Source of the DNA: Nansenia antarctica
Lineage: Eukaryota > Chordata > Actinopteri > Argentiniformes > Microstomatidae
NCBI GenBank assembly: GCA_963989245.1
Contig: OZ022344.1
Span: forward strand, 66,731,950-66,795,949
DNA length: 64,000 nt
Direction of reading: 5' to 3'
Shown here: one piece after another, positions 41,035 to 53,434 of the stretch
How positions within the stretch are numbered: the stretch's first letter is position 1
Layout of the letters: every line of letters begins with the position of its first letter
Notes under the pieces: model-generated
Database searches by the model: none
Seen by the model: the letters and a program-made list of their open reading frames with translations, nothing else
What the model was told of the DNA's origin: nothing
Position numbers and translations under genes: made by a program

Positions 41035-42457
41035 CTAGTCACCGATCAGTACTGGGTGGAACAGCGCGGGACCTTCACTACCGGAGTATCGTTTGTTCGT
41101 CAGCTCGCATCGACATTCTTCCAGCACCGTGACCAGCCTCGTTAGCCCGGTGTTGTTCTTGCATTTCAGCTGAACCGACTTGTGCGTGAATGTAACAGGT
41201 GAGCAGCGGGTGCAGGACGCGCACTCTCCGCCGCTATTGGGCACGGGACCGGGACCGGAACCGGGATTGCCACACTTCCCAAAACAGAGGTTGTTACCCA
41301 GGACCATCGTCTCGCAGTCTTCGTGATGAATGCTCTATATGAAGACACAAATAATGACATAAATAATAGTCAAAAAATGTGCTTGCCCTGTAAGTTAACT
41401 ACAGTACAGGCCAAAAGTTTGGACACCTTCTCATTCAATGCGTTTCCTTTATTTTCATGACTATTTGGTACATTGTAGATTCTCACTGAAGGCATCAAAA
41501 CTATGAATGAACACAGGAATTATGTATTTAACAATAAAGTGTGAAATAACTCTAAATATGTCTTATATTTTAGATTCCTCAAATTAGCCACCCTTTGCTT
41601 TTTTGTTGTTAATAAAATATATAATAATAATAATAAATATAATATGTGTTAATAATAAGATGTTATTATATATATTGATATATATTTAATATTATTATTA
41701 TATATTTTATTAACAACAAGACAAAATTATTTTATTAACAACAAAAAAGCAAAGGGTGGCTACTTTGAGGAATCTAAAATATAAGACATAATTTCACACT
41801 TTTTTGTTAAGTACATCATTCCTATGTGTTCATTCATAGTTTTGATGCCTTCAGTGAGAATCTACAATGTAAATAGTCATGAAAATAAAGGAAACGCATT
41901 GAATGAGAAGGTGTGTCCAAACTTTTGGCCTGTACTGTATATAAAATACATAAAAGGTTGTGCGTAGGTTTGTCATGTCTTACCTGAGAGAAGGGTAGGG
42001 CGCGACACACCTGTTGATTGATCTCGTTCTGGATCTCTCTGACTGGGATGACGGACAGGAACTCGGATCTTCTCCGCAGCAAGAACTTGTTCCACGACGC
42101 TCTGGCGTTGGCTTGGTAGGGAGGGGTGGTCGGGTTGGCTTGGTAGGGAGGGGTGGTCGGGTTGGCCTGGTAGGGAGGGGTGGTCGCCGGGTTGGCGGGT
42201 AGCGGAGCCATCAAGTGTCCATTACGCGCGGCACCGTTACGCTCGTCGGTGCGCGTCTTATTTCGCATCTCTTCCATTTCTCTTTGAAGATGATCTAACA
42301 CGACTTCGGCAGCCTCCCCGTGGCGCGCAGACCTGGCTCTAAACGGTGTTCCAAAATGCGTCCTAATCCTAAAAGTATGGGCGCATATCTCTGTTTGCAG
42401 AACGCAAATGGAGAGGCCGAGGCCTGCTAGAGTCGAGATGGAGAAAAACATGTGCAT
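41035..42457 (-). CDS. dand5: DAN-family cystine-knot antagonist, dand5/charon-like
   Basis: DAN-family proteins are secreted BMP/Nodal antagonists; fish charon restricts Nodal to the left side. Exons 42457-41984 and 41334-41035 join in phase 0 to 257 residues. The chosen Met gives MHMFFSISTLAGLGLSICVL, a good signal peptide; an in-frame Met lies 12 codons upstream. A basic region (LLRRRSEFLSVIP) precedes the knot. The cystine-knot domain in exon 2 reads EDCETMVLGNNLCFGKCG, GGECASCTRCSPV, VQLKCKN and VTVLEECRCEL, with the CFGKCG and CRC cores of the Cerberus/DAN group. A TTPPYQANP block is repeated three times before the basic region. The two-exon layout fits dand5 or cer1; human CER1 is also on 9p22, so the paralogue is not settled. 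Confidence 0.8.
41402..41937. mobile_element. Tc1/mariner-like foldback element in dand5 intron
   Basis: Starts CAGTACAGGCCAAAAGTTTG and ends with its complement, flanked by TA on both sides. The arms pair for roughly 200 bases (TTCATTCATAGTTTTGATGC and its partner are easily seen) around an AT-rich centre. No transposase frame, so it is non-autonomous. Confidence 0.88.
42112..42198 (-). repeat. 27-bp coding repeat in dand5 exon 1
   Basis: Three tandem units in frame, encoding PPYQANPTT-type repeats. Confidence 0.9.
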
Positions 42458-44994
42458 CGTTGTCCTGCTAGAGCTGCCAACGACCTCTGACAACCTGATG
42501 GACTAAACTACTGGATGGTCAGACTAACGGTCTGCGTCCTGTTTTATGACCGGCCAAAGGGAGGTGTCCTGCCGCCGGACCAAACTGAGCAGACCCACCT
42601 CAAAGCCTCGAGAGGCCTACGATGCGACAGCACGTGTTGAATATGACACCCGGATAGGATACCCCCCGTTTCCTGATGACATATGTGAGGGTATAATATT
42701 TGATGATCTTTGAAGAACATGTGTTCGACCTGTCTTTGATCTTGTCTTCTCTCTGAGGTGAGTTCTAGGCCCTGGACAATCTAGACAATTTGATGGCAGC
42801 TACTAGATTGTAATCAAGTGCAATACTGAAACACAACTGTGAACATTTCAAACCTGCAAACTGCGACACTTTAAATGAATGTGCAATAATACTATGTGCA
42901 ATATGACAACCCTCGTGTACATAAGGTTCAGAGATAGGAAATGTTAGAATAGGTATAGCATAGCATAGAGTACAGCACAGTGTTTTATTTGTATAGTATA
43001 GTATAGTGGATAGTGTATATAGCCTTTATTTATGTAAACCAGCTCTTTTCCCTTCTTGTTTTTAGTATTTTTTTCCAAGCACCAGGGGAGCCCCCCCTCA
43101 CAAATTTCGTTGTATGGTACCTGTACTATATCAATGACAATAAAGACCATTCATTCATTCATTCATGATGCCCTCATTGCCGCGCGTGTCCGTTCAGGCA
43201 TCAAATTATCAAAGGCTATCAACGAAAAGGCCATTTAAAAGTAGCCTAGTCTAGCAATAGGTTCCCCGTATCAAATAGCTATTTTATTTAGGTATAATAA
43301 TAAAAATATGCTAATGCCTTGAACCTCACTCCTCGTCCTGCAGGGGGCGCAGCGCTGCAGGTTTATTTGGTCCCAGCAGCGACAGCAGTGACTGACTCAG
43401 CTCATCTAGAACTTGATGGATCAGTTGACTAGTTTACTCAGGTCGTGACGTTAGAATTATAAGTTTCTATCTCCATTTTTGTCAAAATTGAGTTTTTTTT
43501 TTTTTACATACATACATAATTCATAAAATATAAAAGGTTCCGTCTCACAAAACATAATGGAATGTAAACACTTTGACGCTCAATATCTCTGAACTGCCCT
43601 AAATGGAGATAAATAAACCTTATAATTCTAAGCTCACGAGGTGTGATGGTGATGGCACCAGGCTGGGACGAGAACCTGGACCCCCTGCAGCTCTCCAGGA
43701 CCAGGGTGACTCAGGTCCCTGGGCTGATGGGTGTTTGTTGCACTCATACAATGCTACAAATGCTTAGTGCTGCAGCACAGTTTATATACGTTGTAAGTGT
43801 ATAGGCTACTTCATATTTGGCAATTGAATATGCATTGCAATGCCATTCTTCAATGTATCAGCCTAATAGACATAATTAGTGTAGGTTATTAGTTTTCTAT
43901 TTGACTTAAGACACAAGGGAAGATGCTTTGAGGCTCAGCTAAGGCGGTCTCCCACTCCCACGCTGTCTGGCAGAACTCAGCTGGCTCAAATGAGGACATA
44001 CTGCATTTTTTATATAACATACTGCATTTTTAAAGGCTGTATATTTTGTGGAGAGAAAAATATTGTGTGTGTGTGTGTGTAGGGCGTGTGTGTAGGGGGG
44101 GCTTGACACGCACACGCACACACACTCACACAGATTCACAGTCAGGGCTGCTGGTCTTTGATGCTGTCAGCAAATGGTTGTGGCTTTGAGACCGAGTGTC
44201 ATTACTGTCATGTAATATTACATTTGATTAGATTGAGAGGGATAAGGGGATTCATCAAATTCGTTGTTCTTATATGGGTAATAATCATTAACGTAAACCA
44301 GCAGAATGAATTGCCTAATTAACACAACATAATAACAATAATCAATAGCCTACGCTAGTGATAAGAAATAAGAAGTGTGAAATTAATTGTCAACATTGAC
44401 ATTGCTTTATAGGTTTATGTTTCTCTGTCAGTGTCTGTCGGTCTGTCATAAATCAACGAACAACCTATATAAATATATCCGAAAAAGAAGTATTTGATTA
44501 TCCTCCGGAGATGTTTAATCATGGGACGAGGAGGGTATAAAATAGCGGTGTTGGGGTTTTCCTTGGAATAATAACCAACCAATACGGAAGCACCCTATCG
44601 GAGGAAGTCCCGCCCACAGCCATGGCAGCGAATGTTTTAATTGGTTGGGAGACCCAGGCAGCCCTGTCTGTCTCCATCAGGGAGCAGATCGAGCCAGGGA
44701 AGATTTTAATCCAGTCCGCATCGCAGGATCCAGCGCCCGCTGCACCGAAGCCTCGAAAAAAAGACATTTACTTGTCTGTATAAAAACAGATGCGTCTGTG
44801 AAGACATCTAATATGTCCTCTAGACATCAACATGTTAGGCGTCATTAAACGGTAAACATCGGAGCGTTGTCGTCGTCGTCGTCGAAGCGTAAAACGGTCG
44901 ATTTCTTTCCTCCCGGACCGATCCGTCGCACCGGGGATAAGACCCTATGTGATTTCTCCCGGTGGGGTCGGCGACATTTGTAAATACGGGCCAA
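42458..44994. other. Intergenic region dand5 / tspan5
   Basis: Divergent promoters. It holds a LINE 3' end at 42820-43166, small GT/CA runs near 44070 and a GC-rich 5' region before tspan5 with a (GTC)n run at 44868. No other gene seen. Confidence 0.5.
42820..43166 (+). mobile_element. LINE 3' UTR fragment with ATTC tail
   Basis: Ends TTTCGTTGTATGGTACC, TGACAATAAAGACC and (ATTC)n, a typical LINE 3' end. An inverted copy of the same sequence is at 63398-63650. Confidence 0.75.
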
Positions 44995-44997
44995 ATG

Positions 44998-46258
44998 ATG
45001 TCCGGAAAGCATTTCAAGGCTCACGAAGTCAGCTGTTGCATCAAATATTTCATATTTGGATTCAATATCATATTCTGGGTAAGTGAGTGGGCTTCGTCAT
45101 CTCCCTCTGTCATGTGTATCTGGGCAAGACTTGCCTATAATAAAAGGCCGTAGCGTAGCCTGGTGAAATGTTATGCCAACATTATTTACTAACTCCTCGG
45201 CTACATTGTTTATTGTTACCTGTGCTGTTACCCAAATATAACGGTCCGTTTTTTCTAAATTCCCACCGCATGCAATACATAGGCCTAGGCGTAAAGACAA
45301 TGGGACCAATGCAAATCTGTAGGCGGTTCGCGTTTGTCACCAGTGGAGGGCCGCACAAATGAAACAAATAATAATAAAAAAACATCCAAGCCCTCAATTG
45401 GGGCTAGGCTACTTTTTAAATATTAAAAACCGTTTCTCGTCATATAAGGCTGCGGTCCGTGGGAAGGATAAGCGGCTTTCGCCCCCTTCCCTAGGCTGTC
45501 ACCCAGGTGCCATCTGGGGTTACGTCATATCGCAGTGTCGCTCTAGCATGGATGTCTATTGTGGTGCCTGGAGCCTGCAGGCAAACATGTCAGGCTGGCC
45601 CCTCTTTGATTAGATGCGAGCTCCGATGTGCTGCCTGTGCGTGTTACATCCACCACACCGTGCCATTGTCTCTCTCTCCCCTTCTGTTCATCTCGATATC
45701 ACTGCGCATGACAACAACAATAGTGTTTTTTTCGACCTATTTCTTTGGTCCTTGTACACCTCCACACACTCAGTCAATGCAGATAGGCCTAGAGGCTGAA
45801 GAAGTAAGAAATGATGGGAGGCTGGCAGAAGGTGGCGTGCCAATGCACGGAGGGGGGGGTGGGTGCAGGTTTATCCATATTTGCAAATGCTGAACCAACC
45901 GAAACTACTTTGCAGGAATTTGCGCATTTATGGTATACATACAATTGACCATGCGCACGAGGGGGCCTGTGATTGGATGGATATAGGGGACAAGGGAGCT
46001 CCCATATGGGACAAGCCAATTTAGCCCAATATACAGGACATTGCGGCTAATACGGGACAGTTGGCTATCCTACAAGACAGACAGACATTAGTTACTGCAT
46101 GGTTAATCTATTAACCCGTATAAGACCATATTAAACCTGTCTGAACTAATCTAGGACCATGTTTACTCATGTTTACTCTTTCTATAGTAAGTAAGCCAGG
46201 TGATTTCTCCCGGTGACTATGGTGTATATATATGCACCCTGATGACTACGCTCACACA

Positions 46259-46299
<41 letters not shown>

Positions 46300-46635
46300 A
46301 CACACATGTGTAGCCGGCTACAGCATGGATAGGTAGGTTGTGTATTAATGTCATTCGAGTGAGTTATCTGACATCTGCTGACACCGTTGCCCTGGTTTAC
46401 CCATTGTAGAAGAGGATGCATGTGTTGTCACGGCAACACGGCAGCACTGGGGGTTGGTCGGTCTTGACTCAATGACTTCCTGTCGTTGAAGCGTGTTCAC
46501 TAGGCTCACTCTGGGATGCTAATGCCTGCTTTTAGACAAGTGGGTTAACTCTAAAGGCCTCTCTGGGGAGCTGGGTGTCAGTCTGTGGTATTCACCATAC
46601 TCTCTCTCTCTCCCTCTCTTCTCTCTCCCGCTCTC

Positions 46636-46685
<50 letters not shown>

Positions 46686-47129
46686 GTCTACCCTCTCCGT
46701 CCCTCTCGCTACCCTCTCCCTTCTTCTCTCTCTCTCCCCTCTCTCCCTCTTACCTCCCTCCCTCCCTGTCTCTCTCTCTCTACCCCCTCTCTACCCTCTC
46801 TCTCTCTGTCTCTCTCTGTCTACCCTCTCCGTCCCTCTCTCTACCCTCTCCCTTCTTCTCTCTCTCTCCCCTCTCTCCCTCTTACCTCCCTCCCTCCCTG
46901 TCTCTCTCTCTCTACCCCCTCTCTACCCTCCCTCTCTCTACCCTCCCTCTCTCTCTCCAGCTCCTAGGAGTGGCGTTCCTGGGCATAGGACTGTGGGCAT
47001 GGAGTGAAAAGGTGAGCTCTACCCCTCAGTTTCTTTGTCTTTGTCTAACCAATCACAGAGAGCCGCCCGTCACCCTACCTAGACCCTGTGGCCCTCGCCT
47101 ACCGTTGACTCTCAAACAGGCCATTGTTC

Positions 47130-47162
<33 letters not shown>

Positions 47163-47671
47163 CTGATGTATCCAGGGGGATCAGTAATTCTGTGTTAGAG
47201 GAACATTTCAGTTACAGTTCTTTCTGACATAGTAACAAAGCAGAAGGGAGGAGTGCTCTGGTAAAATGATATCATGTGTGTGCGCGTGTGTATGTATGTG
47301 TGTGTGTGTATGTGTATGTGTGTGTGTGTGTGTGTGTGTGCGCGCGCATGTGTTATAAGACTGACCCTTGTTAAAGACTTCCCCACCCAAACCCGCCTGG
47401 AGTAAAAAACATAATTTCTTGTGGAAAAAAAACAACATAGTGAAGTGAAACACACACGCTGGTCTGACAGAACCAGAAAGGAATGTGGAGGGTTCCTGTG
47501 GGAAGACGTCCTGAATGGATCTGACGCATTCATGACTCTCTGTGGCCCCCGCCTTCTTTGGCTCATGTTTAAAAGACGCCTGTGTGTCTGTATGTGTGTC
47601 TCTGTGTGTGTGTGTATGTGTGTGTGTGTGTGTGTCTGTGTGTGTGTGTGTGTGGGTGGGTCTGTGTGGGT

Positions 47672-47710
<39 letters not shown>

Positions 47711-47717
47711 GGTCTTT

Positions 47718-47753
<36 letters not shown>

Positions 47754-48933
47754 AATGGGTGGGTTGCTATGAGTTCTCTGTTCCTTCATTCCCATGTAAA
47801 TGATTGCAACACTGGACTAGATGGTCATGCTGACGTCATCCCCCTCCTATCCTGCAGGGGGTGCTGTCTAACATCTCCTCCATCACTGACCTGGGGGGCT
47901 TCGACCCCGTCTGGCTCTTCCTGGTGGTGGGCGGAGTCATGTTCATCCTGGGCTTCGCCGGCTGTATCGGAGCACTGCGCGAGAACTCCTTCCTGCTCAA
48001 GTTTGTACGTAACGTGTGTGTGTGTGTGTTTGTGCGTGTGTGTGTGTCTGTATCCTCCACACACTCTGCCCATCAAACCATCAACCACAGATGACTCCAG
48101 ACATGACAAGATTTTGGTCTGTGACTGTGTACACTGGAATACGCTTTGGAAGTCTGTACACTACAAACTACAGGATGTAAACAAAACTGGAAATTGTTTG
48201 AGTCTGGCGTCCCCGATATGACTGCTAGAAAAAGAGAGTCAGCGTGGTAAATGACTCATTGTACCTTACCTGCAAGCTTAGTAAACCTCGGGCCAAATCA
48301 GAACATATTTACCGTTCGATAGCAATCGCTCAGGTGGGCTTTCCGAGCAATCATAATGGTGGCGTCTGTCTCCAAACATGAATGTTTATTACTTTATCGA
48401 AAGTACCCAACTTTGTAAAGTTTTAACCAGCATTCTAAGTATCTCCTGATATTCTTAAAGTGTTACCCAAAATTCTCCTAACGTTCTAACGTGTTGTAGT
48501 TCTAACATGTTGTAGTTCTAAAGTGTTGTAGTTCTAACATGTTGTAGTTCTAAAGTGTTGTAGTTCTAACATGTTGTAGTTCTAAAGTGTTGGAGTTCTA
48601 GAATGTTGTAGTTATAAAGTGTTGTAGTTCTAGAATGTTGTAGTTATAAAGTGTTGTAGTTCTAGAATGTTGTAGTTATAAAGTGTTATGTTATCCTGGC
48701 GTTCCTGCAGTTCTCTGTGTTCCTGGGGATCATCTTCTTCCTGGAGCTGACAGCCGGAGTGTTGGCCTTCGTGTTCAAGGACTGGATCAAAGACCAGCTC
48801 AACTTCTTCATCAACAACAACATCAGAGCCTACCGCGACGACATCGACCTGCAGAACCTCATAGACTTCACCCAGGAATACGTAAGAGAGACACACACAC
48901 TATACCTCATAGACTTCACCCAGGAATGCGCAA

Positions 48934-48970
<37 letters not shown>

Positions 48971-49098
48971 ACACACACACACACACACATACACTCAACA
49001 CACACTATACTTCATAGACTTCACACTTCACACAGGAATACGTTGTAGGTTTAGTAGGTCAGTGATGTTTACATTTCAGACATTTTTAATGTCTGATT

Positions 49099-49143
<45 letters not shown>

Positions 49144-49620
49144 TTCAGTGGGAGTGTTGCGGCGCCTTCGGGGCAGACGACTGGAACCTGAATATCTACT
49201 TCAACTGTACCGACTCCAACCCCAGCCGAGAGAAGTGTGGGGTTCCCTTCTCCTGCTGCACCAAGGACCCTGCGGTATGTGTGTGTGTGTGTGTGCGTGT
49301 GCATGTGTGTGTGCGTGTGTGTTTGGTCTTCTCTTCTCCTCTACTGGAAACACAAACAGGAAGTGGCAGGAACCTTCTGTCGAGGTGCATGTCCTTATAA
49401 GGGCATAACATCCCTGTTGTTGACATCACCATGAAGCTGTAGACCAGGGCCTGTGTGTGTGTGAACCTCCTGTCTTCTTCAGTGGTGGTGTGTGTGAACC
49501 TCCTGTCTTCTTCAGTGGTGGTGTGTGTGTGAACCTCCCCTCTTCTTCTTCTCTCCTACAGGAAGACGTCATCAACACTCAGTGTGGCTACGACATCCGA
49601 GCTAAAGCCGTGAGTTGACT

Positions 49621-49673
<53 letters not shown>

Positions 49674-50490
49674 ACTGACTGACTGACTAACTGACACACG
49701 GGCTGACTGATTGACCGACACACTGACTGACTGACTGCCTGATTGACATACTAACTAACTAACTGACACACTGACTGACTGACTGACTGACCGACTGACT
49801 GACCGACACACTGACTAACTGACACGCTGATTGATACACTGACTGACTGATTGACTAACTGACTGGTTGACAGACTGACTGACTGACACACACTGACTGA
49901 CTCACACACAGTTAGTTATGGTCAGTTGTTGTCAGTAGTTTGGTCCACAGACACACCACTGTGTTCTATATCTATGGTTTAGTCCGTACAGACACGTCAG
50001 GGGAGGCTGGTGGAGGTAGAAATCGGAGGACGGGCTCATTGTAATGCACGACGAGCCCGTCCTCCGATTTCTACCGCCGCCAGCCTCCCGTGAGGTCATG
50101 TGAGGTCCGAGGGGCGAGGCCAACCGTGGCCAGTCACCCTTGACGTTGTCCACGAAGAGAATCTGGTTCTCATCAGCCATTGGCAGGAAGCTTCGGTGAG
50201 GTCATCAGCCATTGGCAGGTCGCTACGGTGATGAGCTCATTTGGTAGTTAAACCCCGCCCCAGTCTCAACACTAGAGACTTGAACCATGCCACTGACCAG
50301 CTACCAGGACAACTAGGGACAACACGGGAACACCAGGGGAGGCTGGCGGAGGTAGAAATCGGAGGCCGGGTGTTTGATAATATTCCCCGTTCAGTTCCAT
50401 CCATTACAATGAGCCTGTCCTCTAATTTCTACCTCTGTCACTCATAGGAGGACAACTCGCACTGTTGTACAAAGTCAGGAAGCCTCACTG

Positions 50491-50537
<47 letters not shown>

Positions 50538-50985
50538 TGTGTGTGCGCGTGTGCGTGTGCGTGTGCGTGTGCGTGTGTTATAGGACGCGGAGCAGAGGAC
50601 GTTCATCAATATAAAAGGCTGCGTTCCGCAGTTTGAGAAGTGGCTTCAGGACAACCTGATGGTGGTGGCCGGCATCTTCATAGGAATCGCTCTGCTACAG
50701 GTTAGTCTTGTTGTAAAGCCCCTCGGAGCACAGCATGGCTTATGTGGATAAGCCTGGATTTTCCTTTAGCGACATTGATGGAATACCCCCTAGGTGTCCC
50801 ACATTTCCCAATGTCCCAGGTTACCAGGTTATTGATTCACCCTACTAGATTAAGGAACAATTATGGTAAATGTTATTGCTCTATTATTGAGTTGTTGTTT
50901 GTTGCGTGTCTATTTCCAGATATTCGGCATATGTTTAGCCCAGAACCTCGTGAGTGACATAGAGGCTGTTCGGGAGAGCTGGTAA
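44998..50985 (+). CDS. tspan5: Tetraspanin-5, complete
   Basis: TSPAN5 is a TspanC8 tetraspanin that carries ADAM10 out of the ER and steers its substrate choice, including Notch. Exons 44998-45078, 46961-47011, 47858-48004, 48711-48881, 49149-49274, 49562-49609, 50584-50700 and 50920-50985 total 807 nt, 268 residues, the human length. Four membrane segments are present. The large loop has WECCGAFGADDWNLNIYFNC, then GVPFSCC and NTQCGY, giving the eight cysteines of the subgroup. MSGKHFKAHEVSCCIKYF and DPVWLFLVVGGVMFILGFAG match TSPAN5 better than TSPAN17 or TSPAN14. A Met one codon earlier (44995) is also in frame. The segment RAKADAEQRTFINI is the most diverged part. The stop TAA overlaps a possible donor (CTG|GTAAGA). 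An AATAAA at 55965 may end the 3' UTR. Confidence 0.97.
46575..46958. repeat. CT-rich satellite before tspan5 exon 2
   Basis: CT microsatellite followed by two ~127-bp units of CTCTCCCTCTTACC and TCTACCCTCTCCGTC type. It forms one long pyrimidine tract up to the acceptor. Confidence 0.85.
48483..48690. repeat. Tandem TTGTAGTTCTAAAGTG array, tspan5 intron 3
   Basis: About thirteen units of 16 bp, alternating AACATG, AAAGTG and AGAATG variants. Confidence 0.9.
49610..49920. repeat. CA and GACT arrays, tspan5 intron 6
   Basis: A CA run followed by about 230 bases of imperfect (GACT)n with GACACA interruptions. Confidence 0.9.
49998..50092. mobile_element. MITE, CAGGGGAGGCTGG family, short foldback copy
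   Basis: CAGGGGAGGCTGGTGGAGGT and its near-complete complement end; ATCGGAGGACGGGCTC pairs with GAGCCCGTCCTCCGAT with only a short loop between. It is the cleanest hairpin of the family here. Confidence 0.88.
50334..50440. mobile_element. MITE, CAGGGGAGGCTGG family, second copy in tspan5 intron 6
   Basis: Left end CAGGGGAGGCTGGCGGAGG is intact; the right end decays after GTCCTCTAATTTCTACCTC. Confidence 0.75.
50748..50795. mobile_element. Half MITE of the GGGGGTATTCCATCA family
   Basis: GCCTGGATTTTCCTTTAGCG then ACATTGATGGAATACCCCC matches the right arm of the copy in plin2 intron 3. Confidence 0.7.
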
Positions 50986-51758
50986 GAGTGGATGTACTTA
51001 CTTGGGATACACTCACATCATATACACTCCTTAGTACACACTCCTTAGTTAGTACACAGACTTTAGGTGTGTAACCTAAAGGAGAAGTGTGTTGATGTAG
51101 TGAGTTTAGCCACCTAGTGGACATGGCTGTCACTGCACTGAACAATGCTCCCCTGTTGTAGTTCAATAGAACAGGATGGAATCACATGGTCTAACCCTGC
51201 ACCTCTCATTGATTCACTGTTTCACTGGACTGTGTGTGTGTGTATCTAACATGCACTTGTCCTCTTTCTCTATCTCTCTCCCCTCCTCGCCTCTCCTCTC
51301 CTCTCCTGTCCTCTCCTCTCCTCTCCTCACATCTCCTCTCCTCTCCTCTCCTCACCTCACCTCTCCTCTCCTCTCCTCATCTCTCCTCTCCTCTCCTCTC
51401 CTCATCTCTCCTCTCCTCTCCTCTCCTCTCCTCTCCTCTCCTCTCCTCTCCTCACCTCTCCTCACCTCTCCTCTCCTCTCCTCTCCTCTCCTCTCCTCTC
51501 CTCTCCTCTCCTCTCCTCTCCTCTCCTCTCCTCTCCTCTCCTCTCCTCACCTCTCTTCTCCTCTCCTCCCCTCCTTTCCTCTCCTCTCTCCCTTCCTCCT
51601 CTCCTCTCCTCTCCTCTAGTCTGTTCACCTGAGCCCATCAGAGCCCTCTCCAGCTGGGGGAAGCAGCAGGGGTGAGCCTCCGTTCCGTCTTCTCTCTACA
51701 CTGAAGCTTAACCTCACACTGAATAATATATACCCTATATTATATGTTGTTACATGTT
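50986..51758. other. tspan5 downstream region with (CTCCT)n array
   Basis: A 330-bp (CTCCT)n satellite at 51285-51618 ends in a CTCTAG acceptor-like site. The array is open in several frames but is not coding. Confidence 0.7.
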
Positions 51759-52876
51759 CAGGGGTGCACATAACTGGTGCGCCAGTGCGCATGCGTCGCC
51801 AAAATGCATGCTGCGCGGGAGATCAGCGGCATGAACGCGCTCTTGCGCACCAACAGCTGGAAGCGCTGGGAGAGGAATTTACTTCCTCAAAATCCAACTG
51901 CTGACTGCTGACTGCTGCATCACTGCAAGCCCCACTAAGTAACTATTTGCCGTCCCCTCAGCCGAAGGCGACCGACGATGACCACGGCGACTCCCCTCAC
52001 GAAAACATTCGGAAAGTATCGTAACTCGTACTTTCATTCCGCGTATCGCGTATCGCGTATCGCACGGTTATCAAGGTTATCACGCCGACACGTGAAAATT
52101 CAGTCCCGAACGACTCGTCGCTAAAAGGAAAAACAACACCAAGGGACTTCACGTTTCTTTTCTCTGAAGCTTTCAAACGTTCAGACGTTTGTTTTACAGC
52201 TTCATTATCGCACCTAGACCCCTGACCCAGGGAATATGGTTGGGAATTCTATTAGAAGAAAAAAAAAAGACTTTGTTGCACAATCAAAATAATGAGCTAT
52301 TTAAAGTGATAGCCTACTACAACATCCTCTACCATGGTTGAAATTGAGGACAGTGATAACTTACAGCAGTCAAGAGAGCAGTGATGATGATGATTAAGCT
52401 TGTAGCATAAGTAAATGCTTAGGCTGTAACTTTTTGTTGAAAAGTTGATTTCAGTGTTTACAGAACAGAGCAGTGCTTAAAGAGATGTCAGTTTATTTCA
52501 TTGTGTTTAAAGAACAGACATTCAGTTAGTGCTTAAAGAGATGTCAGTTGATTTCAGTGTGTTTAAAGAACAGACATTCAGTTAGTGCTTAAAGAGATGT
52601 CAGTTGATTTCATTGTGTTTAAAGGAGTCTGACAGACTTTCATGCTTAAAGAGCAGTCATTTGATTTTGCATTTGTTTCTTTTGTTTTGCACACAATCAT
52701 TTGTTCGTTCATCTTTATTTATGAATAAATGTCGTTTTGCTAATATAAGTTATCCAGGTATTCCTTTTTTTATCCATCCTGTGGGACGGGTTGTGACTCG
52801 CGAGCTCGGGGAGCACCAAGCAGCATCCCTAGGTGCTCCTCTGAGCACTGGCCCCAAAAAGTTATGTGCACCCCTG
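51759..52876. mobile_element. Non-autonomous hAT element with 8-bp target-site duplication
   Basis: Begins CAGGGGTGCACATAACT and ends AGTTATGTGCACCCCTG. TACATGTT lies at 51751-51758 and again at 52877-52884. An 8-bp duplication with CAG/CTG ends is diagnostic of hAT. No transposase frame is visible. A ~56-bp unit (GCTTAAAGAGATGTCAGTT start) is repeated three times at about 52470-52630. Confidence 0.92.
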
Positions 52877-53094
52877 TACATGTTATAACTTATACATGTT
52901 AAAATAAAGTAGCGCGAATAAACCACTCCTAACAAAAAATAAATAATGGATCTGATTGCTTTAACTTGATGTTGTCAGGCTCTGGATGTTGTATACAGTA
53001 AGGTCCATGGCAGTGTCACAGAGCGAGAAAGCAGACAGTGGTAGTGGCCATTAACAACCCAACAAAGATGCCATGTCATTCTAAGACATTTACA

Positions 53095-53150
53095 TTTACA
53101 TTTTTGGTATTTAGCAGACGCCTTTATCCAAAGCGACTCAACAACAAATA
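53095..53150 (-). mobile_element. SINE 3' tail fragment
   Basis: Complement reads GAGTCGCTTTGGATAAAGG then CGTCTGCTAAATACC, the tail shared with the SINE in rps6 intron 2. Confidence 0.7.
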
Positions 53151-53434
53151 CATTTGACTAAGTATGTGAATAATCTTTCCACCAGTCATAACAGGAAAGA
53201 TTTATGCTCGGGCCTGGGGCCATTGGCAGTTGTGGTGCTTGAAGACAGACTAAGTGTGTTTCCTAAGCCTGGATATCAAGTGTTTTCCCTCCTGCCCCTT
53301 CCTTCCCCTCCCTCCTGTAACTGTCAGCTGTGATGCATTAAAACACAGTTCTCAGAGTGTTAGTGAGGCAAAGTGCTTCATTTCCAGTAGAGACTATTAT
53401 CTGAACGCAGCCCAAGGACAGACTTGTGACTATA

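Noticed and set aside
51176..51632. Leu/Ser-rich frames of 130-150 codons
   Set aside because: Pure (CTCCT)n simple sequence.
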